In this document: positions 1 through 5,188 of the stretch, piece by piece | Layout of the letters: each line of letters begins with the position of its first letter | How positions within the stretch are numbered: the stretch's first letter is position 1 | NCBI GenBank assembly: GCA_002509485.1 | Contig: DAWO01000022.1 | Location: 1-5,600, forward strand | DNA: 5,600 nt | DNA from: Methanolinea sp. UBA477 | GTDB lineage: Archaea; Halobacteriota; Methanomicrobia; Methanomicrobiales; Methanospirillaceae | Direction: 5' to 3' | Notes under the pieces: generated by a model | Databases searched by the model: none | What the model was told of the DNA's origin: nothing | What the model saw: only the letters and a program-made list of their open reading frames with translations | Position numbers and translations under genes: made by a program

Positions 1-57
1 ATCGTTATATCCCGATACAGTCCTATCGCCATTTTGGGGTTCGCCGTAACGGCGAGG
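1..57 (+). repeat. Dispersed repeat, copy 1 (truncated by window start)
   Basis: This segment matches 173-230 almost base for base: both start ATCGTTATATCCCGATACA and both contain CCATTTTGGGGTTCGCCG. Differences are scattered substitutions and one indel. The 5' part of the unit seen in copy 2 (144-172) would lie before the window. The copy ends in a small hairpin, CGCCG/CGGCG with loop TAA (42-54), which has been lost by substitution in copy 2. No coding potential is apparent. The spacer to the next copy (58-143) contains the palindrome CCCCCGGGGG (73-82) and a GGGGGGT/ACCCCCC hairpin (121-137). Confidence 0.75.
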
Positions 58-143
58 GTGAACTATAGTGAACCCCCGGGGGCATCTGAGATAATGGAAA
101 ACATCTCTGTTCGTGCTGACGGGGGGTTGCACCCCCCGACCCC

Positions 144-230
144 CCGCAGATGATATCAGGTGGGCAGGGTTGATCGTTATATCCCGATACAATCCCTATC
201 ACCATTTTGGGGTTCGCCGCAACGGAGGGG
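144..230 (+). repeat. Dispersed repeat, copy 2 (most complete)
   Basis: This is the fullest copy in the window. Its first 32 bases (144-175, beginning CCGCAGATGATATCAGG) recur exactly at 299-330, and 173-230 recur at 1-57. The copies are therefore parts of one unit of about 85 bases, not two unrelated repeats. The unit contains the palindrome TGATATCA. The spacer after it (231-298) begins with a hairpin, AGGGGCA (226-232) with TGCCCCT (243-249), and holds GCATGT/ACATGC (266-279). The spacers differ from one another, so this is neither a CRISPR array nor a simple tandem repeat. Confidence 0.8.
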
Positions 231-298
231 CAAACGAAGCGCTGCCCCTTGGAGTGCCTTATATTGCATGTTGACATGCGGTTGCAGCGTCGAATCCT

Positions 299-330
299 CC
301 GCAGATGATATCAGGTGGGCAGGGTTGATC
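299..330 (+). repeat. Dispersed repeat, copy 3 (head only)
   Basis: This is an exact 32-base match to 144-175. Similarity stops abruptly after GGTTGATC, where the sequence becomes AT-richer and unrelated. Either this copy is truncated or its tail has decayed. The remaining stretch 331-435 has no supportable gene. Confidence 0.8.
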
Positions 331-423
331 ATTGAATGTATTAAATCCAGTAATAACGTTCAACTTACATCCAATACACGTCTTCACCTTCAGAGGCAGG
401 ACTATGAATTTCCTTAACACCAC

Positions 424-432
424 CGAAAAAAG
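424..432 (-). terminator. Oligo-T tract downstream of the dehydratase gene
   Basis: On the minus strand this reads CCTTTTTTC (A6 at 426-431 on the plus strand), about 80 bases after the stop of the 508-924 gene. Archaeal transcription often ends at T-runs without a stable hairpin. No convincing stem was seen here, so the call is tentative. Confidence 0.3.
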
Positions 433-435
433 GAC

Positions 436-470
436 ATCGATTGGGCAGGTTAATCGGGAATCCCTATGAA
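436..470 (+). repeat. Possible degenerate copy 4 of the repeat
   Basis: The sequence keeps TGGGCAGG, a TTAATC, and then ATCCCTAT in the same order as copy 2, but about 15 bases of the unit are missing between them. The match is short and imperfect, so it may be chance. It would put the repeat family right up to the 3' end of the neighbouring minus-strand gene. Confidence 0.35.
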
Positions 471-507
471 AATCAATACCTATCCTGCCATCCCCTGCAG
501 CCTGTCT

Positions 508-924
508 TCAATTTCTTTCTTCACCGGGCTCGTGAAACTCGAGTTCCCCGGTCTCCCCATCCACCCGGGCAATACCGCCATCACAGAGGAGACCGATATC
601 GATGTGATCAATCATCGGTATCTCCCCTATTATCGCACCGACAGCAATGATCGGTTCGGCCTCCCTGTTCACGATGGCGGCAGGGGCATGGCCGTTCCGG
701 CTGAGGGCATAGAGGACATAGGATCCGACAGTTGACCCCTTTCCATGGTCAAAGGCAAGCACCGTCCCTGCGATGCATCTCCCCTCGATAGGATGGCCTT
801 TCTCAACGACGACGCCCGTGTCGGGATCAACCCCCGAGAGAAACGAGATGGGAGCGCTGCTCACCAGTACTGGTCCCTCTCCGACACCTTTCGAAATTCC
901 GCGGCCGGCAAGTATCAAAATCAC
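508..924 (-). CDS. Phosphomevalonate dehydratase small subunit (AcnX swivel domain, DUF126)
   Basis: The 138-residue product matches the DUF126/aconitase-X swivel family, formerly annotated 'predicted aconitase subunit 2'. In archaea, with the large AcnX subunit, it dehydrates (R)-5-phosphomevalonate to trans-anhydromevalonate 5-phosphate in the modified mevalonate pathway feeding isoprenoid lipids. Visible hallmarks are GRGISKGVGEG (7-17), SGVDPDTG (30-37), HPIEGR (44-49), the GKGSTVGSYVLY loop (61-72) with the likely active-site Ser64, and NREAEPIIAVGAI (86-98). Length is normal for a stand-alone small subunit. The start is GTG at 924, with a TATA-like element about 28 bases upstream, implying a nearly leaderless mRNA. 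A TTG two codons downstream is an alternative start. The large subunit is not found downstream in this window, although the two subunits are often neighbours. The gene is divergent from PAN paralogue 1. Confidence 0.9.
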   Translation of the reverse strand: MILILAGRGISKGVGEGPVLVSSAPISFLSGVDPDTGVVVEKGHPIEGRCIAGTVLAFDHGKGSTVGSYVLYALSRNGHAPAAIVNREAEPIIAVGAIIGEIPMIDHIDIGLLCDGGIARVDGETGELEFHEPGEERN

Positions 925-962
925 ACCTAATAAATGTAAGAAAATGAAGATATAATAGTGAT
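925..962. promoter_or_regulatory. Divergent promoter region, dehydratase / PAN 1
   Basis: Only 38 bp separate the two start codons. On the minus strand TATTATATC (949-957) lies about 28 bases before the GTG at 924. On the plus strand CTAATAAAT (927-935) lies about 31 bases before the ATG at 963. Both distances fit archaeal TATA boxes driving leaderless or nearly leaderless transcripts. The two boxes face each other inside the same short region, so the two preinitiation complexes would overlap. No good Shine-Dalgarno precedes the ATG. Confidence 0.55.
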
Positions 963-2123
963 ATGGAAGAAACCGTAGCCAATAATCCTGGAAGCGATAC
1001 GGAACTCAAATATCAATTAAGAATTCAGGACCAGGAGTCGCAGCTCCTCGATCTCAAGGTGAAGAACGAAGAACTCCTGAGAGAGAATGCGCAATTGAAG
1101 AGGGAAAATAACCAGCTGAAGCGGATGCCTCTTTTTGTGGCAGTGGTCGTCGACCTGCTGGAATCCGGTGATGTGTACCTTCGCCAGCAGGGCAACAACC
1201 AGGAATACCTCACCCACGTCAATGATGACCTGTACAAGAAGTTAAAGCCGGGTACCAAGGTTGCAGTGAACAATGCTCTCTCCATCGTGAAGATCGTGGG
1301 CAATATCTTCGACTCGAGGGTGAGAGTGATGGAACTCGAGGAATCCCCCGACATCACCTTCGACCATATCGGGGGACTCGGGCATGAGATAGAAGAGGTG
1401 AGGGAGGCCGTGGAATACCCGCTCACAAAGCCGGAGATATTCGAGAGGGTCGGAGTCGAACCGCCGAAGGGGATTCTCCTCTACGGGCCACCCGGCACCG
1501 GAAAGACGCTTATCGCAAAGGCGGTCGCCCACGAAGCCCGGGCCACGTTCATCAGGATGTCCGGATCCGAGCTCGTCCACAAGTATATCGGCGAGGGCGC
1601 CCAGCTGGTCCGTGAACTCTTCTCGCTCGCACGGGAGAGATCCCCATCCATCGTCTTCATCGACGAGATCGACGCGGTCGGCAGCACGAGGACCAATGAC
1701 GGGACTTCCGGCAGTGCCGAAGTCCAGCGGACGCTCATGCAGCTTCTTGCAGAGATGGACGGATTCGACAACCGCGGGGACGTGCGGATCATGGCCGCAA
1801 CGAACCGCGTGGACATGCTTGACCCGGCCCTCCTCCGCCCCGGAAGGTTCGACCGGACGATATCGATACCGCTCCCTGACAGCGCAGCCCGCCTCGAGAT
1901 CCTGAAGATCCATTCACGACGGATGGTCCTTGAAGATGTGGACCTGGAACGGATTGTCGAGATGACCGAGAACACGACCGGCGCCGAACTCCAGGCGGTC
2001 TGCAGGGAAGCCGGAATGACCGCGGTCAGGCGGGAGGCGACAGGAGTATCGCACCAGGACTTCATAGATGCAGTGCGAAAGGTCAGGGCAGAGACCATCA
2101 CCGACATGCGGATGTACACCTGA
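963..2123 (+). CDS. pan: Proteasome-activating nucleotidase, paralogue 1 (AAA+ ATPase)
   Basis: This is a 386-residue PAN/Rpt-family AAA+ unfoldase, expected to form a hexameric ring that unfolds proteins and feeds them to the 20S proteasome in the cytoplasm. Residues about 14-55 are a Leu/Glu/Lys-rich coiled coil. About 56-112 form the OB domain, beginning at Met-Pro where PANs carry the cis-proline. The AAA module has Walker A GPPGTGKT (175-182), pore loop KYIGEG (Y208-I209-G210), Walker B VFIDE (D234, E235), sensor-1 AATN (N281) and arginine fingers in LRPGRFDR (R292, R295). The last three residues, M-Y-T, are a canonical HbYX gate-opening tail. The OB domain is diverged: it has NNALSIV where PAN paralogue 2 has the usual NQQSLAV. 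All catalytic residues are present, so it should be an active ATPase. The start is ATG 963, with a very short expected leader. Confidence 0.96.
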   Translation: MEETVANNPGSDTELKYQLRIQDQESQLLDLKVKNEELLRENAQLKRENNQLKRMPLFVAVVVDLLESGDVYLRQQGNNQEYLTHVNDDLYKKLKPGTKVAVNNALSIVKIVGNIFDSRVRVMELEESPDITFDHIGGLGHEIEEVREAVEYPLTKPEIFERVGVEPPKGILLYGPPGTGKTLIAKAVAHEARATFIRMSGSELVHKYIGEGAQLVRELFSLARERSPSIVFIDEIDAVGSTRTNDGTSGSAEVQRTLMQLLAEMDGFDNRGDVRIMAATNRVDMLDPALLRPGRFDRTISIPLPDSAARLEILKIHSRRMVLEDVDLERIVEMTENTTGAELQAVCREAGMTAVRREATGVSHQDFIDAVRKVRAETITDMRMYT

Positions 2124-2295
2124 TCTCCCCTTGCACTCAATCATTTTCCCATGAAAATGGTTATGCCATTTCCAATTTGGATCCCGGCAGGGGACCATGT
2201 GGGTTTCCTGGAGGGGATTGTGTACGCAATCGGCCATCATGATCCTGGTCTGAACCCACGTTGTCCCATACAATTGACCGTGCCATTTGTGGCAT

Positions 2296-2329
2296 ATCCC
2301 GTCTCCCGGCAGAGAACCACGGGATTTTT
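2296..2329 (+). terminator. Hairpin plus T5 terminator downstream of PAN 1
   Basis: ATCCCGT (2296-2302) pairs with ACGGGAT (2319-2325), a 7-bp stem with a 16-base loop, and T5 follows directly (2325-2329). A smaller TGCCA/TGGCA hairpin (2281-2293) precedes it. The position, between PAN 1 and the next gene, suits transcription termination and would separate the two genes into different transcripts. The stretch 2124-2295 holds no supportable gene, only short inverted repeats. Confidence 0.5.
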
Positions 2330-2382
2330 CTTGTGAAGAGTTTTTAGCCCGGGAAGATAACAGTTCATCACAGGATCCAGGA

Positions 2383-2823
2383 ATGAACGTCCTTTTTCTC
2401 CCCCGTGAGGGAGTCGAACTCTACCAGGAACTGCTCTCGTCGGAGACCAGCCGTGATGCCCTTCGGTTCTACCGGCCGGCTGAGAGGCATGGCGGCGTCA
2501 TGGTGACGATGGCCTCGCTCGGATCTGCCCTCTCGCTGGCATCAGACCTCCGGTGGTACGTCAGGAGATACATGCGGGATGTCCTCTTCGAGATCTCGGA
2601 TGGCGTCTACTGCACGCACGATCTCGCACGCGAGATCTACTATGACCGCACGGTCAGCCCGGGGAAAGGATGGAAATTCCGCAGGGTGTACGTGATTCAG
2701 GCAGACCGGCTGGTCAGTGTCGAGAAGGTCTCCCCCGACAAAAGAGGGGATCTTTTTGGTGCCCGGCCTGGCGAGATCCGTCTCGAGGTCTGGTGCACCG
2801 AGGAAGAAGACCCGGCCGAATGA
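2383..2823 (+). CDS. DUF5804-like protein of unknown function
   Basis: The product is a 146-residue soluble protein with no signal peptide or membrane segment. ELLSSETSRDALRFY (16-30) and MASLGSALSLASDLRWYVRRY (43-63) resemble, from memory, the conserved blocks of haloarchaeal DUF5804 proteins, for which no function is established. The family name is tentative. There are no metal-binding Cys/His clusters or nucleotide-binding loops; the C-terminus is acidic (EEEDPAE). Reading is open upstream to 2287, but that extension runs through the terminator hairpin and lacks family-like sequence. The ATG at 2383 matches the conserved start, with a weak AGGAT about 6 bases before it and an AT-rich TTTTTAG about 40 bases upstream. 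The gene lies between two PAN genes, 32 bases from the convergent end of paralogue 2, which suggests but does not prove a link to proteasome function. Confidence 0.8.
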   Translation: MNVLFLPREGVELYQELLSSETSRDALRFYRPAERHGGVMVTMASLGSALSLASDLRWYVRRYMRDVLFEISDGVYCTHDLAREIYYDRTVSPGKGWKFRRVYVIQADRLVSVEKVSPDKRGDLFGARPGEIRLEVWCTEEEDPAE

Positions 2824-2828
2824 TCGGG

Positions 2829-2834
2829 AAAAAA
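2829..2834 (-). terminator. Oligo-T terminator after PAN 2
   Basis: A6 on the plus strand reads TTTTTT on the minus strand, 22 bases after the PAN 2 stop and only 5 bases from the stop of the convergent DUF5804-like gene. No strong stem is seen. A simple T-tract is sufficient for many archaeal transcripts. No comparable T-tract serves the plus-strand gene, so its transcript may run antisense into PAN 2. Confidence 0.4.
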
Positions 2835-2855
2835 TGATATCTCTCTATCTCATCT

Positions 2856-4094
2856 TCAGGCAAACATTGCCCCGTAATTGCTCATGTACTTGTGCCCGTC
2901 GAAGTCGAGCCCGATCTTTTCGATGGCGCAGAGGAAATCCTTGCGGGTTACCTTCTCATGCTCTGCCCTGATCGCAAACATGCCGGCCTCCATGCAGATC
3001 GCTTTCAAGTCCGACCCGTTCTTGCCCTCGGTGAGGTGAGCGATCTCCTCAAGGACAATGTCTCCCTCAAGGTTCATTCCCCTCGTGTGGACATTCAGGA
3101 TAGCGAGCCGCCCCTCCACGTCAGGGAGGGGGATCTCGATGATGCGATCGAACCTGCCGGGCCGGAGGAGGGCCCGGTCCAGGATATCTATCCTGTTCGT
3201 CGCCCCGATGATCTTGACGTCTCCCCGTCTCTCGAACCCGTCCATCCCTGCCAGCAGCTGCATCAGTGTTCTCTGGACCTCGCGATCACCCGAGGTGGTG
3301 GCCTCGGTCCTCGATGCGCCCACTGCATCGATCTCGTCGATGAAGATGATGGTGGGGGACTTCTTCTTTGCAAGGTCGAAGAGCTCCCTCACCAGGCGTG
3401 CCCCTTCGCCGATATACTTCTGGACCAGTTCGGACCCGACGACCCGTAAGAAGTAGGCGTTCGTCTCGTGGGCGACGGCCCGTGCGAGGAGCGTCTTGCC
3501 TGTTCCCGGGGGCCCGAAGAGGAGGACTCCTTTCGGGGGCTCGATACCGACTTTTTCAAAGAGTTCGGGCCTTTTCAGCGGCAATTCGACAGCTTCGCGG
3601 ATCTCGGTTATCTGGGGGTCGAGGCCGCCGATATCCCCGTAACTCTCCTGGGGTGTCTCCACGACTTCCATCCCGTAGACCTGGGCATCATAGCTCTCGG
3701 GGAGGATGTCGATCACTGCGAGCGACTGCTGGTTCAACGTGCACCTGACGCCGGGTTTCAGCTTCTCCGGGTCGATGCACATGGAACTTCGCACCATGAA
3801 CCGTGGGCCTGCGCTGCTCCTGACAATGACCCTGTTTCCCTCGACGACATCGGTGATGGTTCCGATAACAAGAGGGGGACTTCGAAGCTGTTCGATCTCG
3901 CTCTTCAGTTTCCTGACTTCGCGCTCGTAGCGGATCTTCTGGGTCTCGATATATCGTTTATCGGATTCTATCTGTCGCAGCTGCTCCCTGAGCTCGAGGT
4001 TGCGTGTCTCCATATTTGTCACGCGGTCGAGCAGATACCTGTAGAGTTCCTCTGGATTTTGAGGTTCCTGGGGTTGCCGGGCGCTTTCTGCCAT
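2856..4094 (-). CDS. pan: Proteasome-activating nucleotidase, paralogue 2 (AAA+ ATPase)
   Basis: This is a second full-length PAN, 412 residues from the ATG at 4094; a TTG at 4103 would add three. Numbering from that TTG, a coiled coil covers about 28-74 and the OB domain starts at SPPLVIGTI (75-83, with the conserved Pro-Pro) and keeps LNQQSLAV (123-130). The AAA module has Walker A GPPGTGKT (197-204), pore loop KYIGEG (229-234), Walker B IIFIDE (D256, E257), sensor-1 ATN (N303) and arginine fingers R314 and R317. The protein ends M-F-A: Phe replaces the penultimate Tyr of the HbYX motif, reminiscent of Phe-containing tails on some eukaryotic Rpt subunits. It is otherwise closer to textbook PAN than paralogue 1. 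It is divergent from mbf1 and convergent with the DUF5804-like gene. It is expected to unfold substrates for the 20S core, alone or mixed with paralogue 1. Confidence 0.95.
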   Translation of the reverse strand: MAESARQPQEPQNPEELYRYLLDRVTNMETRNLELREQLRQIESDKRYIETQKIRYEREVRKLKSEIEQLRSPPLVIGTITDVVEGNRVIVRSSAGPRFMVRSSMCIDPEKLKPGVRCTLNQQSLAVIDILPESYDAQVYGMEVVETPQESYGDIGGLDPQITEIREAVELPLKRPELFEKVGIEPPKGVLLFGPPGTGKTLLARAVAHETNAYFLRVVGSELVQKYIGEGARLVRELFDLAKKKSPTIIFIDEIDAVGASRTEATTSGDREVQRTLMQLLAGMDGFERRGDVKIIGATNRIDILDRALLRPGRFDRIIEIPLPDVEGRLAILNVHTRGMNLEGDIVLEEIAHLTEGKNGSDLKAICMEAGMFAIRAEHEKVTRKDFLCAIEKIGLDFDGHKYMSNYGAMFA

Positions 4095-4149
4095 CTTACT
4101 CAATTAAATATATAGGGAAAAATGATTATAAAGATGTTTGCGAGGGAAT
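4095..4149. promoter_or_regulatory. Divergent promoter region, PAN 2 / mbf1
   Basis: Two AT-rich boxes lie in about 55 bp. AAATATATA (4106-4114) is about 40 bases upstream of the mbf1 ATG and would give a leader of about 14 bases containing GAGGG (4142-4146). On the minus strand CTTTATAAT (4126-4134) is about 36 bases upstream of the PAN 2 ATG at 4094 and would start transcription near 4104. As at 925-962, the boxes face each other across one short region. The alternative pairing, each gene using the nearer box, would place them too close to the start codons. That choice was made from spacing only. Confidence 0.55.
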
Positions 4150-4638
4150 ATGCAGTGTGAATTATGTGGCGCCAAGATCCGTGGCCCTTCACGGACCGTC
4201 AGGATCGAGGGGGCCGAACTCGAGGTATGCGCCCAGTGTGCAAAGTACGGAACCGAAGTGCAGAAACCGCGGAAGGCCGCACCAGGGAGGGCAGTATCAG
4301 CACCATCCGCACGGGCACCGGCAAGAAAGAGGCGCGATGTCTTCGATTTCATGGAAGGAGAGATCGTCGAAAATTACGGGGTGAAGATACGAGACGCACG
4401 GATGGAGCGGGGATGGAGCCAGAAGGACCTTGCTATGGAGATGAAGGAGAAGGAGCTGCTTATCAAGAAGATCGAGAAGGAGGACCTCATCCCCGAGGAC
4501 GATGTACGGATAAAGATCGAAAAGACGCTCGGTATCCGTCTCATCGACACCGCCGAAGAGGAGGAAGAGAGCCGCCGGAAATCAAGGATTGTGCCCACAA
4601 TGGGCGATGTGATCTCTATTAAGAAGGTCCGGAAGTAG
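4150..4638 (+). CDS. mbf1: Multiprotein bridging factor 1 (zinc ribbon plus HTH)
   Basis: This 162-residue protein has the archaeal MBF1 architecture. An N-terminal zinc ribbon has C3-X2-C6 and C27-X2-C30. A basic Ala/Pro/Arg-rich linker covers about 37-63. A Cro/C1-type helix-turn-helix covers about 76-133, including KIRDARMERGWSQKDLAMEM (79-98) and ending in LGIRLID. An acidic patch (EEEEE, 136-140) precedes a basic tail. In eukaryotes MBF1 bridges activators and TBP; in archaea it has been linked to ribosomes and translation, so its role here is open. The start is ATG 4150, preceded by GAGGG at a rather short 3-base spacing; an in-frame TTG at 4138 would add four residues not expected before the zinc ribbon. 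It is divergent from PAN 2, and T-rich sequence follows the stop. Confidence 0.93.
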   Translation: MQCELCGAKIRGPSRTVRIEGAELEVCAQCAKYGTEVQKPRKAAPGRAVSAPSARAPARKRRDVFDFMEGEIVENYGVKIRDARMERGWSQKDLAMEMKEKELLIKKIEKEDLIPEDDVRIKIEKTLGIRLIDTAEEEEESRRKSRIVPTMGDVISIKKVRK

Positions 4639-4651
4639 AATTTGTCCCCAA

Positions 4652-4710
4652 TTTTTCCCCCCAAAGTTCAATTTTTTTCTTGAAAAAAATCCATGCGAAT
4701 TCGTTTTTTT
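4652..4710 (+). terminator. T-rich terminator zone after mbf1
   Basis: Three T-runs follow the mbf1 stop: T5 (4652-4656), T7 (4672-4678) and T7 (4704-4710). The middle one is half of a perfect A/T inverted repeat, ATTTTTTTC (4671-4679) with GAAAAAAAT (4682-4690). The last follows the palindrome CGAATTCG (4696-4703). Repeated oligo-T tracts are the usual archaeal termination signal. The symmetric A/T stem could act on both strands, also ending minus-strand transcripts arriving from 4769. Confidence 0.6.
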
Positions 4711-4768
4711 AATCCCCCGAAAACCAGGAAGAGATCGGGATGCATGCTGGAAGATGTGCGCGTGGTTG

Positions 4769-4918
4769 TCAATCCTCCACCCTGATTATGACAACCTTCT
4801 TTCTCACCCGGCAAGTCGGAACATTGACCCGGGCCGCTGAATCGTCACCGGTCGGGATTATCTTCTCCAGGGTCTCATAACCGTGGAGGGGAAATTTCTG
4901 AATCGGGATACATAGCAT
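4769..4918 (-). CDS. DUF2080-type transposon-associated small protein, probable remnant
   Basis: A 49-codon minus-strand ORF begins with ATG at 4918, directly after an in-frame TAA, and ends in TGA at 4769. Its product has GYETLEKIIPTGD, then AARVNVP, then KKVVIIRVED at the C-terminus. This follows the order of small DUF2080 proteins found beside transposases in methanogens: a GYE-IEK start, a SxRVxVPxxWxGKKV middle and a valine-rich end. The usual Trp-x-Gly after RVNVP is replaced by CRVR, suggesting decay. No Shine-Dalgarno is visible, and no transposase or terminal inverted repeat was found nearby. The family assignment is from memory of the motif. It may be a live small gene, a relic of a lost insertion element, or less likely a chance ORF. 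Confidence 0.5.
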   Translation of the reverse strand: MLCIPIQKFPLHGYETLEKIIPTGDDSAARVNVPTCRVRKKVVIIRVED

Positions 4919-5157
4919 TTATGACAAACCATTTTTATTCCCGATCTCAAATTACGCAGGGGATTTTCCGTGTTACACGTCCCGCTCATACGTGGTTTGG
5001 AACCGAAATGTCGATGGATAATCCTTTTTCATTCTCTCCTGTCAAACACGTTTATTGGTTCGATACTGGTTCAGCAGGCCAGGATCCTGGATAATCCCCA
5101 CGTCTCCAGCGCAGGGGGGAGACTCCCGGGGAAATCCCGCGGATGGTGGGGATATCC
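4919..5157. other. Intergenic region with GGAT(A)ATCC palindromes
   Basis: No gene is supported here. The palindrome GGATAATCC occurs at 5016-5024 and 5089-5097, and the close variant GGATATCC at 5150-5157, ending directly at the TATA box. Around the last two the symmetry extends to GGATAATCCCCAC (5089-5101) facing GTGGGGATATCC (5146-5157), an imperfect inverted repeat. GGATCC lies at 5082-5087 and a GGGAG/CTCCC stem at about 5117-5127. These are candidate regulator sites upstream of the ADH-synthase promoter. No tRNA fold was recognised. Confidence 0.35.
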
Positions 5158-5165
5158 TTTATATA
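5158..5165 (+). promoter_or_regulatory. TATA box for the ADH-synthase leader
   Basis: TTTATATA is the best match to an archaeal TATA box in the long intergenic region. At the usual distance of about 26-27 bases, transcription would start near 5188-5190. That coincides with the ATG of the mini-ORF at 5189. A second AT-rich box, TTATATTT (5176-5183), could give an alternative start near 5206 and omit the mini-ORF start codon. No comparably good box lies closer to the ATG at 5419. Confidence 0.6.
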
Positions 5166-5188
5166 CACCCTCCACTTATATTTGAATC

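Noticed and set aside
1..330. CRISPR array
   Set aside because: Copies are too few, too long and of unequal length, and the spacers are hairpin-rich and of different sizes (about 86 and 68 bases).
23..417. Open frames of 84-85 codons in the repeat region
   Set aside because: They cross repeat copies and G/C homopolymer hairpins, and the repeat units do not preserve a common reading frame.
1242..2140. Long minus-strand open frames (223 and 219 codons) across PAN 1
   Set aside because: They lie entirely opposite strongly conserved AAA+ motifs and show no family-like sequence; they are shadows of high-GC codon use.
1914..2273. Minus-strand 119-codon frame reaching into the PAN 1 / DUF5804 gap
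   Set aside because: Half overlaps PAN 1 antisense. The intergenic half is rich in His, Met, Trp and Cys, unlike the neighbouring genes, and has no recognisable motif.
2892..4115. Plus-strand open frames (185, 132, 126, 215 codons) across PAN 2
   Set aside because: They are antisense to a complete PAN with all catalytic motifs; the translations show no recognisable domains.
4919..5157. tRNA or other structured RNA gene (GGTTCGAT at 5058 looked like a T-loop)
   Set aside because: No acceptor stem or anticodon arm could be built around it.
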